Positions 44,404 to 56,339 are shown, counted from the first letter of the stretch. The stretch is 64,000 nt of DNA from Galaxea fascicularis (GCA_948470475.1 OX419337.1:33775484-33839483); one strand, 5' to 3'. Notes: generated by a model from the sequence alone, not told the origin. Numbers and translations are program-made.

Positions 44404-45171
44404 TCACCCCGGCCCTGTGGACAACAGCACTGAATCTCTTTGTTTACAAAACACCATTGTCCATGCAATGAAGAAAGTCATCTTATCTCCTTTGGTAAGG
44501 AATTTTAAGCTGTCTTTTCTGCTTACTGAACACATGATCTGTGAGGAGCAAATTGGCAGACCGCCTTGACTTTGCCTTTCCAGAACAGCTTTGTTTTTCC
44601 ACATTCCCAAAATAAGTGTTAAAAAACTCTCACTCTGACAAAAATTACAGACCTCATCATCTACAAGTCCCACTTTGTCGAGAAAGGTATTGGTCACTAA
44701 TTGCCGTTGTAACAATTTGAAGTTAAAAACAAAACGTTTGGAGTTATTTCTACATGTAAAAGCCAATTCATAAGCTGTTTTCCAGATGATGTGTTCGTGT
44801 TTATTTCCTTGTTCCATTTTTCTTGGCTTTGTTTTGGTTTTTCGTTTTTACTTGACACAAACCTTTTCTAAACAAGTCTTGATGATTTTGGTTTTTCCAG
44901 GAATTTCAAATGGAAGCTTTCAATTAGCCAGCCTGTGTTTCCTCTATCTGTCTACGTAGACAATTAATTGCTGAGATCATTCCGTAAAATTTTAGAGGGG
45001 AAACCTACTGGCCGTATTCATTTTGAAAAGCATTATTGGTGACGGAAACTTAGAAAATTCATCCATTAAATTTTCAACTTTTGTTATTCCCTTAAAAAAC
45101 CAGTCCTTGTAAAAGACAGGTTTATCGTCAATTCTTATCAGCGAGTTGTACCATAGAGGTGACGACATAAG
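44404..45171 (-). pseudogene. LINE ORF2 3'-terminal part
   Basis: Two frames (44992-45387 and 44404-44817) encode the end of ORF2. The first has 'LWYNSLIRIDDKPVFYKDWFFKGI', typical of the post-RT region of L1/Tx1-type proteins. The second has a CNFC...-type cysteine motif and ends at 44404. They are in different frames, so at least one frameshift lies between. Confidence 0.75.
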
Positions 45172-46791
45172 GTGTTTGTCTGATGTGAATTTCTCCTCAA
45201 AGGAGGTGGCAGACGAGATTTCAGGGATTTCTTTAACAAAAGGGCCTGATTTCTTAAATATGTTGTGCATGTCTGTTTTATTAAGCTTTCCTAGTAACAC
45301 CACTTTGCCTCCGTATGGTTGAAGTTCCAAATGAAGGATACTTTTCCAGCTGCTACTGTTTTCAATCTGAGGGATTCTTTTATCCAATAAGCCTCAAGGG
45401 GTTTATTAAAAGAAGCTATATCAATCATCTTAAGCCCTCCTTCAGCATACATGTAGTTGTTTATGCTACTGTTTTCAATCTGAGGGATTCTTTTATCCAA
45501 TAAGCCTCAAGGGGTTTATTAAAAGAAGCTATATCAATCATCTTAAGCCCTCCTTCAGCATACATGTAGTTGTTTATTATTACATTACGCTTTATTTTGT
45601 CTACTTTTTCGTTCCAACGAAATTTGTAAAAAATTGCCTTAAGCTCTTTAATTGTTTCGACATCCATTTGGAGAGGGGCAAGAATATATGCTAATTGTGA
45701 TACCACTAGACTTTTTTAAAAGCATAATTTTTCCTAATAGACTGAGTCTCTGAAATTTCCAGCAGCCTAATATGTTCTTTGCTTTTTCCAATCTGTCTTT
45801 GTAGTTTTGAGATACTGACCACACTCAAAGTGCTTTGACTTTTTTTGCTCGACCATTTGAATTTTTTTTTTTCTGAACAAAGTTTAAGATCGTATTTTGG
45901 TCTTGAGCCAATCCACAAGGCTTCCGATTTGCTGCACATATTTCCAAAAACATCTAATAGCCTGAGAGCTTCTTCTTCTTCGTGTTTGTCTGATGTGAAT
46001 TTCTCCTCAAAGGAGGTGGCAGACGAGATTTCAGGGATTTCTTTAACAAAAGGGCCTGATTTCTTAAATATGTTGTGCATGTCTGTTTTATTAAGCTTTC
46101 CTAGTAACACCACTTTGCCTCCGTATGGTTGAAGTTCCAAATGAAGGATACTTTTCCAGCTGCTACTGTTTTCAATCTGAGGGATTCTTTTATCCAATAA
46201 GCCTCAAGGGGTTTATTAAAAGAAGCTATATCAATCATCTTAAGCCCTCCTTCAGCATACATGTAGTTGTTTATGCTACTGTTTTCAATCTGAGGGATTC
46301 TTTTATCCAATAAGCCTCAAGGGGTTTATTAAAAGAAGCTATATCAATCATCTTAAGCCCTCCTTCAGCATACATGTAGTTGTTTATTATTACATTACGC
46401 TTTATTTTGTCTACTTTTTCGTTCCAACGAAATTTGTAAAAAATTGCCTTAAGCTCTTTAATTGTTTCGACATCCATTTGGAGAGGGGCAAGAATATATG
46501 CTAATTGTGATACCACTAGACTTTTTTAAAAGCATAATTTTTCCTAATAGACTGAGTCTCTGAAATTTCCAGCAGCCTAATATGTTCTTTGCTTTTTCCA
46601 ATCTGTCTTTGTAGTTTTGAGATACTGACCACACTCAAAGTGCTTTGACTTTTTTTGCTCGACCATTTGAATTTTTTTTTTTCTGAACAAAGTTTAAGAT
46701 CGTATTTTGGTCTTGAGCCAATCCACAAGGCTTCCGATTTGCTGCACATATTTCCAAAAACATCTAATAGCCTGAGAGCTTCTTCGAGGGA
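45172..46791 (-). repeat. 810-bp tandem duplication within the LINE
   Basis: Unit 1 is 45172-45981 and unit 2 is 45982-46791; they appear essentially identical by eye. 810 is 270 codons, so the duplication itself keeps frame. Each unit contains a 113-bp tandem duplication (45352-45464/45465-45577 and 46162-46274/46275-46387), which shifts frame. The shared inner duplication shows the 113-bp event came first. The encoded region is the post-RT part (ILAPLQMDVETIKELKAIFY; GGLKMIDIASFNKPLEAYW). Confidence 0.93.
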
Positions 46792-46860
46792 ATGTTCCGA
46801 ACCGTCTAATATAAGTGTGGTGTCGTCTGCGTATTTTATACGATTTTATGATCTTATTAC
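46780..46860 (-). pseudogene. LINE reverse transcriptase YADD motif region
   Basis: On the - strand, bases from ~46850 read KYADDTTLILDGSEHSLEEA, the catalytic YADD box of a reverse transcriptase. It is continuous in frame with the frame in unit 2 of the duplication. It is separated from the preceding RT motifs by the inserted family B repeat. Confidence 0.85.
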
Positions 46861-46906
46861 TTCTTCGAAAACCTTCTTCCATTATTTCTACTTATTATAA
46901 TTATCT

Positions 46907-47190
46907 CTCAGTTAGTACGTGCGCTGTGATTGGTCAATTTCGCGGGCCGTATTCTACTGTACAGCCCGCTAAATTTGAAAGTTCCCTTTCCCGCACTCCT
47001 GATTAACCTCAGAGATATAACAAATCCTACTAACCTTGTTTTCTCGGTCCATACTGAAAGTTTCGGATCCTCGTTTTTTCCCGTTGATTTATAGCCTGTG
47101 CGCTTTATGCTTGGGCCATAAGCGAACGGGAAAAAACTCGGTCCATAAGTTACAGTACGGACCTCGAACTCGGTTAGTAAGAGGTATAAA
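46907..47190. repeat. Dispersed repeat family B copy 2, inserted in the LINE
   Basis: Matches 2325-2675 on the same strand of the window. It lies between the GVRQGCPL motif (~47190-47240) and the YADD motif (~46830) of the LINE, so it inserted after the LINE was in place. Confidence 0.85.
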
Positions 47191-47344
47191 ACGAACAAAT
47201 AGGGCGGCAGGGGACAGCCCTGCCGAACTCCTCAATTAAGTTTGAAGAAATTACTTTCCCATCCATTATTAAAATACAGCTTTCTATGTCGAAGTAGAGA
47301 ACATTAATCCATTGTAATAATTGTGATCCGGTACCAAAAACGTC

Positions 47345-47942
47345 TTAAGTCCTTTGAATAAAAGACCATTCTGGTGTGTCAAAGGCTTCCTCAAAATCAA
47401 GAAAAAGAAGAAGTCCCGGAATGTTTTTCGCTTTAGTATACTTAATAACATTGTCCATCAATCGAATAAGTTTAGGAAGCACAATTTTAATTTGGTTCGC
47501 TATGGCTTTAGTCGCAATCTTATAATCACAATTTAACAGCGTTAACAATGGCCAGTTTTTAACTAAATTGAGCTCGGCAGCCTTTTTGGGTATAAGTTTC
47601 ATGATACCTCGTGTTTGCAATACAGAATGTTTTCCTGTTTCATATGAGTAATTGAGAGCGTTTATAAGAATATCAACGAAATCGTTCCAGAAAACCTTAT
47701 AAAATTCACCGGGAAGACCATCTGTTCCAGGGGTTTTATCCGAAGACAGTTTTAAGCGCATCTAGACATTCCTCCCTGTTGAACAGTCCTTTGCAAGAAA
47801 ATTCTTCTTTTTCGTTCAAATGTCTTTTATTTGGTTGTTGGAAAAAGTCTTCAGTGAGGCACTCGTTGTTTATTTTGGAGCTATAGAGGCTTTCATAAAA
47901 AGAAACACATTCGTTCAAAATGTCTTTGTCGGTGACAACCAA
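47345..47942 (-). pseudogene. LINE reverse transcriptase N-terminal half, frameshifted
   Basis: Frame 1 (47942-47736) encodes the linker (ILNECVSFYESLYSSK...EECLDALK). Frame 2 (47761-47345) continues with LSSDKTPGTDGLPGEFYK, LIPKK and LDFEEAFD. The frame changes near 47755. The usual 'QTGFIxGRxIxxNI' block between LPKLI and the DNVIKY stretch is missing, pointing to an internal deletion of ~20 codons. Confidence 0.85.
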
Positions 47943-48495
47943 ATTGTTCTCATTAGTTTTAATCTGAGTTATAGTTCCCTGTTTGCAATGTCTTTTTCAA
48001 GAAAAATCAAGAAATTACTTAGTATTTTTCTTGCCTTCATTGTACCATCGAGATTTGGATCTGAGAGTAGCTTCTTTCAGTTTGGTATTCAATCAATAGC
48101 TCTAATTCTCCTTTCTTTGTTTCAAGTTCCAACCATACTTTTTGTTTTTGAGAGTCATCTATGTAGATATTTGTAATATCTTTTTCTAAAGTTTCAATTG
48201 ACTGTTCGATATTCTATCGTTCCTGCGTCATTTTCTTTTCCTTTGATGCTCCATATTTCATTGATTCCTCCCTTACTTTCAGTTTTACCATTTCCCAGAG
48301 TACAAACATATCCTTCGCATATTCATCCTTAGTTTGTTGTATAATTGATTTGATTTGGTTAACAGGTGCTTCCCATTTGTAATAAAGTCACATACTATGA
48401 AGCGTGCCCCGGGGTCTGAATAAGCTTTAGAAATTTGAAAGTCAAAATTGTTGTTAAAGAGAATGGCAACACCTGCAGTTTTGCTTGAGCCACAG

Positions 48496-48678
48496 CTAAA
48501 TACGTAGTACTTGATATCCCCATTCTGCTCGGCAATCGTGCTTATTTTCTTCAGTACAATGAACTTCTTGAAGGAAAAATATTGACATCTTTTTCGAGCG
48601 GAGCCAATTAAACGTTTCCCGATGATTTGCCTTGTCTCCTAATCGTCTTACACTAAGAGACCCTATTTTAAGATCCAT
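48496..48678 (-). pseudogene. LINE apurinic-like endonuclease N-terminus (ORF2 start)
   Basis: Begins at an ATG (48678) and reads MDLKIGSLSVRRLGDKANH..., then FFLQEVHC, the start of an L1-type endonuclease domain with its catalytic Glu context. It goes out of frame after ~60 codons. Further endonuclease sequence (TAGVAILF, DPGARFIVCD) continues in another frame to ~48370. Confidence 0.8.
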
Positions 48679-49090
48679 TTATTTGTTTACTTTGGTTTGT
48701 AATATAAATTTCCTTGGCCATCCATCCCCAAGAGCACTTCTGTGATTGATCAAGGGTGCAAACTACAAAATAAAAAAATAAACAAAAACAGGGTCAGAAA
48801 TTATGCGGACAAAAATACACAAAGACAGCAATAAAAAACAGCCGTAGGACACAAAGAGTTGAAGTTTGCAATGCTGATTCGTTTTGCTTGCGGCCTATCT
48901 TCAAAACTCTCCGTTTGTGTACGCCCTCAATAAGAATTTAAGTTTAATTTTAATAGTGGCTTAAACTTTACACTTTCGCTGTTCTCAAGATTAGCGGCCA
49001 TCGGATATCTCGAGTTCCTTGCCAGCAGACCAATACTCACCATTTATGTATAGTTTGTCTGGTTGGTTCCTTCGAGCTTGTTTCAGTGTT

Positions 49091-49388
49091 TCAAGTTGTA
49101 CCTTTTACTCGTTGACGATCTTGGTGGAGGGTCTTTGAGCATTTGGTATTTTGTGCCTTGTAAAATCGATGACCCGGCGCCAATATTTCCTCGCAATCTT
49201 TATAACGTAAAAAGCGGGCTAGTATGGGTCGCATTCCTCCGTTCCTTGCCTTGCCTATTCGGTGAACCCGCTGAATCTCGGCAGTCTCTTGCATCTTTGT
49301 AACCAAGATCACGTTCCAAAAACTGTCGAAGCACGTCTTTGGTATCTTCTTGTTGATCTGCTGATATATTTCTCTCCCCAATATTCAT
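49091..49388 (-). pseudogene. LINE ORF1p-like fragment
   Basis: Overlapping - strand frames contain 'IQRVHRIGK' and 'RPILARFLRYKDCEEIL', matching the conserved RNA-binding core of L1/Tx1-type ORF1 proteins. It is only ~95 codons and frameshifted. It lies ~410 bp upstream of the endonuclease start, as expected for ORF1 before ORF2. Confidence 0.75.
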
Positions 49389-49399
49389 GAATTTACTAT

Positions 49400-51105
49400 T
49401 CTCGCGTCAATGTTATCGAAGGGCAAAGGTGCAGTCTGCTTACATTCGAACAAGTAACTAACTTTATATAACCAGAAGCAGTGTATTGTACACAGTGCAG
49501 CGTCGTAAACTAACGTTCTTAGTGTGGTGTCCATTTTGTAAACATTGTGTAGTAATTCTTAAATAAAAACTTACAATAAAAAAGGAAAACTTTATTTAAT
49601 CCGGGTAGCCGATTCAAAGCTTGGTTTGATTGGCACTGCCCTTGACCAATTTTGATCTTTTGTGTGTGTGATTAGTTGAAGAAGAACAAACAGTCGGAAA
49701 AAACTGTTAGAATTTACACTTTTCACAGTAAACTGCCACAAAGTCTGCAATGTGGCCAATCCTCCGTGTCTGTGTACTTTACTTTTAACTGGGAAGTACC
49801 AAAGGCCTATGGTTTGGGGATTTACCAACAAAGCTTGGCACAGGGGTCCTTTGATGTAGAACCAATTTCAGTCGCCTCCTACTGGGAACAGGAGACCCTC
49901 CGTGTGCAAGACACTCAAAAAAAAACTGTCCCCAGCTACTACCTCGAGTCACAGCTGTATTGTTGTATAGGACCATTTATCAAAGCCTTAGCACTAAAAT
50001 TCAAAGTGCTCGTCCACAGCCACCAGTAATTAGGCAAACCAATGTTTTAAAAGCTTTAGTGAAAAAGCAAAATAAATCAGTTACGTGAAACAAGTTGCTC
50101 TTCCTCAAGAGCAAACAGAAAATTAAAAGAACTGGTCACACTGGAGACAGCACACAAAACACCATAAGAGCAAATCAAACTAATTAAAATTAATTAAAAA
50201 CCACAAAAAAATTATTAAAGTGATTCCCTGGGGACTAATGATGAGAGAACCTCTCACCCCTCCCTCACTAAGAAGAGAAGGCCTTCTCTACCCCCTGTGG
50301 AGAAAGGGAATTAGTGCAAGTTCAACCCATTTAACTTCACTCCATAAGAGAGAGAACAAAAAGGAGAATTCCGACTCCCAAGTTATCCCTAAGAAAACGG
50401 AAACAGAACTAGTGAGACTTCTTTGCACTGAGAAGAACAAGAAGGATTAACTGTAACTCCCAAGTTCCAATATCAATTCTCATTTCTATAACTTTCTTTG
50501 CGCATTAGTTAAGAGAATTTGGGGGTAATATCAACATAACCTCTGGCTGATAAGTTTGTCCAGTCAACTGGACAATATATTGAGAGGGTTGGGCTTACCT
50601 GTAAATGCCTTGTTTTTTGTACCTTTCATCACTTCCGTCAAAATAGTTTCAGTAACCCTGTAAACTTTTGGAAGGAAGAAGAGTTGCTTGGGAGAATATT
50701 GAAAATAAGGGATAAGTGGGAAATATTGAAAGTCGTTCAAACATTAAATTTTTAGTAAATAATTAGATCAAGACCAGACCGTCCTCCACCACAATAACGT
50801 GCCTCTTTCACCATTAACAGACTATCATTTATGTGTATACCTTTTTGCCTTTCTTTCAATCTCGATTCACCCCATTTTCTCCCAATTTCACATCTACCAA
50901 CCCCTTACTTTAAGAACAAATATGCTAATCACTTCTAAGAGTTCAAGGGTCAACCCTAGTAGTATTGCATAACAGAACAGTTAGTACGACAACCCATCAC
51001 CATTCCTCCCTCCCTAGAAAAAACTTCACAACCTGAATAAATTACTTCTTCTTTACACATGCAGCAAATGAATTTCTCCTAAATTTGTACATACATTAAT
51101 AGTAC
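49400..51105. other. No gene recognised
   Basis: A 117-codon + strand frame (49676-50029) and a - strand frame opposite it have no recognisable domain and lack convincing splice or start context. The rest is AT-rich spacer. Confidence 0.45.
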
Positions 51106-51108
51106 CTC

Positions 51109-51264
51109 AATAAGCCATATTCGTATTCTCGGCATTAAACTGGATCTAGCATGAAGTGGAGGCTCTTCTGGGGGAGTACATTTACATATGAAAAGATTCC
51201 CCCGCAAAAGCCTCCACTTCATGCTAGATCCAGGTCAATACCGAGAATACAAATATGGCCTATT
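51109..51264. repeat. Hairpin repeat with ~65-bp arms
   Basis: 'aataagccatattcgtattctcgg' type sequence, then 'ctggatctagcatgaagtgg', are inverted on the right side (ccacttcatgctagatccag, ccgagaatac, atatggcctatt) around a ~20-nt loop. Pairing is near perfect with small bulges. It is either a fold-back mobile repeat or, if transcribed, a long hairpin RNA. Confidence 0.85.
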
Positions 51265-51320
51265 TCTCCGTCCTTAAAAATAACAAAATGTCAAAAATTC
51301 AGAGCTGAATAAATTATCCC

Positions 51321-51475
51321 GGAAGGGAGGGTTGGGAGTACCTCCCACCCTCCCTCTCCCACTCTGCCGAGTGGAAGAAGGGAGGGTTGGGAGTACCTCC
51401 CACCCTCCCTCTCCCACTCTGCCGAGTGGAAGAAGGGAGGGTTGGGAGTACCTCCCACCCTCCCTCTCCTACCAC
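51321..51475. repeat. Tandem repeat, 55-bp unit x ~2.8
   Basis: Units start at 51322, 51377 and 51432 and are nearly identical (gaagggagggttgggagtac...). Each unit has a purine-rich half and a complementary pyrimidine-rich half (cctcccaccctccctctccc), so it can fold on itself. The + strand frames over it (MGVPPTLPLPLCRVEEGR...) are artefacts. Confidence 0.9.
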
Positions 51476-51479
51476 TCTC

Positions 51480-53600
51480 CCTATCTGTACTTTTTCTACT
51501 CTTTCCTTTTCTTCCTTTTACTCTTCCCCTCTTATCTTCCCTCCATTCAAACTTAAGTTTTTTTTTCTTTATTAAGTGAACAAGGAGACAGAGTAGTTTG
51601 CCGCGTTTTGTTGCGGCACTTTATTTTTTCTTTGACTGTAATGTGAAGGGTTAGTGTTTTTTATTTGCCATCTTTTGTTTTTTTTTTTTACTTTATTTTT
51701 TTAATACATTTTCTAGACATAAGAGTCATTTCGTGTTTTGAAGCTAATAAATATCTTACGTTTACTCTTATTAAATTCTGAGAAGAGCTTTACATTTGTC
51801 TTTCTGATTTAAATCTACATATTTGGTATTGCATTTTTGACACATTCGAGTCTAAAATATCGGGAATTGTCCTTTGTCGGGCGTATGAATTACTAGAAAT
51901 ATTGCTAGTTTTTGTGAAAGTTTATTTCCGACTTTTATTGTCGGTTTTACATTATGGTCCAATTGTAATTGGGGTGTTTTTACTCGTTTGAACAGGAACC
52001 TTGAAATTCCGTGTGCCACTTATGAAAAAGTATTTTAAGGCCTATGAAGTCTTCTCCAAAATGGATATAGAACGTGTTGTTATTTGAAAACTTTGAGTGT
52101 CAGGTTTCAAAATAATAAATTATAGGCTATCAAGTCATTTTCACAATCAGTGCTTTTATTTGAAAGTTTGTACTGCTACTTTGAAAATTAGCTTCGTGAG
52201 GAAAAAAATTAGTTCGTAAGCAAAACGAAAGAAAATAAGGAAAATACTTTTTGTTCCATTTGAATCTATCTTATGGTAGTGTCCCATGAAGATTTTTTTT
52301 TTCATAATTTTCTCGCTAGTAGTTAGTCTGTTGTTGGAAGCCACTATATTCGAATTTGAGTTTGTTCACTTACCTTGTTGTCTTCAGGGGTGTCACAAAC
52401 ATCGCTGCAGTGCTACGACTAAAATAGTTGTTACAAACTATAGTACTATTTATGCCAAATTCTCTCTCTCTCCTCTCTCTTGTCCAGACTTCGGCAACTT
52501 TCTTCTTTGTCATTGGTAGTTAGTGTAGAACACATAGGAGTTTAAAACTAATGCGCTAGGATCTCTTGTATTGTTGCATTATTCAATCGTTTTAGATGAC
52601 GAAGACCTTAGGAAAGTAAGAATTACATCTACGAAAAAAAGTTAGAATCCTGATACCTTCTGGCAAGAAGGGGAAAGAAATTATCGCAAATCATCACCTA
52701 AAGCAGAATTTTTTTTAAAGTAATACGCCTGAAACTCTTATTTTGCATTTATATATTTGCAATCTTGAATGCATGTTTTAGACGACGACGACCCAAAATA
52801 CTATAATGGTTAAATCTTTGCGATCTCTAAGTGTAAGATGATTCCGAAACCTTTTACGAGAAAAAGAGTCTAGTACCGTGAAATAAAAACCTTTTGGCAA
52901 AACGTTTCGTAAGTGCACTTTGGCTGTTGCCGAGTTTAGATTGTGGAAACAGAATTTAGTGGGAACGCAAGAAAAACGAAATAGATTCGTAAAAACCTAT
53001 TTACGAGAAGAAGAAACTATTAAGTAGCACAACATAAAAGTTTTGGTAAAAAATGCCCTATTTGGTTTTTGGTTTTAGCCGAGCCTGGATTGTGAAAACA
53101 GAACTCGATAGCACTGCTGGAAAATTTCAACAAGAATGAAACGTGCACAAAATATTTCCTAATTTCGATGCAGAATTGTAAGTTCCGTTGCTGTTCATGC
53201 GAAGAAATAGATTTTAGTACTGAGAAGTAATATTTACAAATTCAAAGTGAAAAATTAATGGAATAAACGGCTTGAGGTTCTGTTGTGGCACAAGTAAATT
53301 CAAGGTTCCTTAATTCATCAGCGTAGAGACCAAACTCTGTTAGTTCTTCGATCAAAGCTGTAATCCTTAAATGCTTGTGAATTGTATGCTGTTACCCTTT
53401 GAACCTCTTCGCTTTCTGTAATCATTATGGGAAAGCCTCTTAGAAATTATAAGTACAGTCTTTTGCCGGCTGGCAAACAGGTTAAAACAACTCGGCCGTA
53501 TCTTAATTAAGGTGGACAGGTATTGTGGTTGTACAGCTTCAGCGTGTCCCTGGAATACTTGACAGATTACACTTTACTGCTGATCTTCACTGCTCATTTC
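51480..53600. other. No gene established
   Basis: AT-rich DNA with (CT)n near 52463-52485. One weak - strand exon-like segment at ~52376-52414 (between 'tag' and 'gtaagt' on the - strand) would read HCSDVCDTPEDNK. It has a good donor but a poor acceptor tract. Nothing else recognised. Confidence 0.35.
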
Positions 53601-56089
53601 CTTGGCTTGTCCAAGATCCAACCGGATCAATTATGTCTTAGCGACTTCCAGTTCAACCTGTAGACAGAAAATCAGAAGCGTTTCAATTATGTACGATCTG
53701 ACAGATGCATTGTTACAGAGTCAAGTTATGTATACAAGAAACAAGGTTTCTGCCGAAAAAAAGATCCGACAGTTGACGGTTTCAGGTTATATTCGTCATC
53801 CAGTCACTATTACTTGAAAACACATCAAACCCGAGGACGCAAAACTATCGCGGGCCCATGGTATCGGCATGGTCCGCTACACTTAAAAACGACAAAAATA
53901 TGTACTATGTTTTTCGATGTTCATTTCTAAAGAACACACCTGAAATAAGAAAGGCACTCTTAAAATAAAGAACCTCCGGGAATATTTACAGCGGCTCGCA
54001 TAATTCGCTTGGGTTGAACAAAATTTGACAGCATAATTAAAGGTCTCTGAGCCAACTCATTCATGCATAACTGAAGACAAAAGTTAGGATTTGTGAAAGC
54101 AACGGCGTCACGCTCCCAGCGATCCTTTTAAAACTTGTAAGAGATATTTTTCTCCAATTGAAATTAAGGTAAAGCTCTATGGAACTTAAAGTAGTGAATA
54201 ATCGGCAGTAGAATGAAATTGAAAGATGTGGAGATCTATTTTGAGCTGTTTAAACCCTCCGCGATTGAGAGAGGTACGGTAGACATTTCCATTCTTTTGC
54301 CTGGTTTGACATGGCCGAAGGAAGTTTTCCTGATGACCTTTGCCATGCAAATTTTCGAGGCCAACTCGCGTAACTTCTGAATGTCTTCTCCATGAAATTT
54401 CTAAAGGTATATCTCGTCAAGATACATTGATTTGAAAGGCTGATACTCCAAATTATCGACTTGCAATAACCCTCTATTACCTCGCGTCGACAGCAGAATT
54501 TAGGTTAACCATTGCTAACTTCTTCTTTTGTGTGCACTTGTATCAGTGAATCACGGAGACAGCATTTGCGCGTACCTTATTGAGTTTGTGGTCACTTAAT
54601 AAGTCACTGAAGCCTGGAAAAATCTCGTTTTGGCACGCGTGTCACTTTTTAGGCGGGCCAGGACCACCTCACGAGGTGGTCTCGGTCCACCTGATTTTCT
54701 TGGCCCGCATGCCGACATATTTACATTTACATAACAAAAAAACAAGCGGGCCGTGCCAAAACTATTGGCCCGCGTATCTAAATTTAGGAGTGCTGGGTCT
54801 AAAATGAATGTCGTGCAAATGGGCTTAATTATGCATATTTTCTCCGAAAAATCTTGTTAAGTTCAAATCTATAGGTTTGAAATCTCTTACAAGTTTCAAA
54901 AAAGAAGAAGCAGAAGCAGGTGTTTTGGCGGAACGTTCTGTAGGTATGCAGTTTCAGTACTCTTGGGTGGCTTGTCAACGAATTACTAAATCAAAGTTTC
55001 GTCAGTGGCTGCCGAATCGTCAGAGCAGGATTAAGTCGCAGTTTCTCTTCAAAATTATTTAAGACGTTACATATGGGTTTTATTACGATAATTCAAAATT
55101 GAAACGTTAAGCGAAAACAAATGGTTTTACTGATTTTATTTGGATTAGTCTCCGCGTCATTTGGTGCGATTAAACTGGTAAATTTCAAATCGCTGTTCGT
55201 AAAGCAAAGTAACATTGAGTAAGAGTTATTCCGAGAAGATCTGTGAGAGTATGTGTGACGTTTTGTGGCATCCTTCGCGAAGCCGTAAATTTTATGGGAC
55301 AAGAAAACACATGCAGTTTGAGCTTGTTTCAATATTCTTTTGCTGATGAAGTTGACAATATCAAAACTGACCGAAATTAGTCCCTCGTGTTCAGTCTCGC
55401 AGAATTCAATAATTACGTTTGTTTTCATGAAATGTCATGAAGCAAGTTTACAAATAAAAATTAAATTTAGGAAGAAAAGAGTTTAAGTAAAAAGAAACAG
55501 AACCAATTTTAACTCGGTGGCACTTTTCCGCAAAAAAACGAGATCAAAACCGCAATTTTCTGAAAGTTAATTGACTTTTTGGTCCAACTTGGCCGCCGTG
55601 GAAGTCAGTGCTATCGATTTTCCTATTTCAGCTCTGATCGTACTTTTACAGAATAATCAATTCTGCATTGGGCCAGCTACGTATCTGACCAAATTTCAAA
55701 GTGTTGTTCTTGTAAAGAAAAGCAATATTTGAAATTACCAGCTTCGTCCCGTCCCGACTATCTGCCCATGAGTCTCCGAGGATGGACAATTTCTGACCCG
55801 GTAGGAAGAAAATATTGAAAGAGGAGCGTTAAGTTGTCCTTAGTTTACGTCTCAGCAATTCTTTACCAAAGCTCAAATAAAATCAACTATAAACCGAGGT
55901 AAAAAGTAATATATGTGGCTACAAAGAGGCTTAACTATGAAGTCCAACAAATCCAACTCCAACTTCTTGCAATAGCAGTAAATATATGGAGTGTTGGAGT
56001 CGTCGTAAAGAGGACAGCAGGGAGATTGGGATATTTTGATTAAAATAACGCAAAAAAGAGAACGTCTAACAAGGTCAAAGAAATCTTAC
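53601..56089. other. No gene established
   Basis: A strong - strand acceptor (ttttctgtctacag, near 53660) is followed by short open frames ending at stops within 8-10 codons, as a terminal exon might. A ~111-codon - strand frame at 55093-55428 has no recognisable domain. A 'gggccaggaccacctc...gaggtgg' hairpin lies near 54656-54685. Confidence 0.35.
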
Positions 56090-56171
56090 CTTCCCATAGT
56101 GGAATGTGTTTGACCAAATGTTATCCCTGGTGGCTGTATCTATCTCTTGCTCCAATATCTCGGTTGTATGA
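56090..56171 (-). other. Exon-like segment of an unidentified - strand gene (82 nt)
   Basis: On the - strand a good acceptor (ttctctccagtgtttcag) and a strong donor (gggaag|gtaagattt) bracket a segment whose only fully open frame reads HTTEILEQEIDTATRDNIWS and continues NTFHYGK. The protein-like composition and both splice sites make it the best exon candidate in the right third of the window. No family recognised and neighbouring exons are not secured. Confidence 0.4.
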
Positions 56172-56339
56172 CTGAAACACTGGAGAGAATAAATAAACAG
56201 TATTAGAAAGAGTGGGATACATCCGAGTAGAAAAATAATGAAACCTGAACTGAAATTCTCTTTACACTATTTGAAGATCAAATCAAATTGAAATTCCTTC
56301 TATGAAATTATTTTACTAGAATGTGTGTGTGTGTGTAAT

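Larger units (their letters stand above)
44404..49388 (-). mobile_element. Decayed Tx1/L1-type LINE on the - strand, internally duplicated
   Basis: Read on the - strand from 49388 to 44404, parts come in L1/Tx1 order. They are an ORF1p-like domain, endonuclease start, linker, reverse transcriptase (PGTDGLP, LIPKK, NCDYKIATKAIAN, LDFEEAFD, GVRQGCPL, YADD) and a C-terminal region with a zinc-knuckle-like CNFC. It is broken by frameshifts, a missing reverse-transcriptase segment, an inserted family B repeat (46907-47190) and an 810-bp tandem duplication. It cannot move autonomously. The exact ends are not defined; no poly-A tail or target duplication was found. Confidence 0.9.

Noticed and set aside
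43862..44471. Possible exon at ~43976 (QDVSKYPEYILGGCARWKVS frame after a ttgtttcag acceptor)
   Set aside because: Frame is plausible, but competing frames are also open, there is no donor, and the position abuts the LINE's 3' end; too weak to list.
49676..50029. 117-codon + strand frame
   Set aside because: No domain recognised, an equally open frame lies on the other strand, and no promoter or splice context; likely chance.
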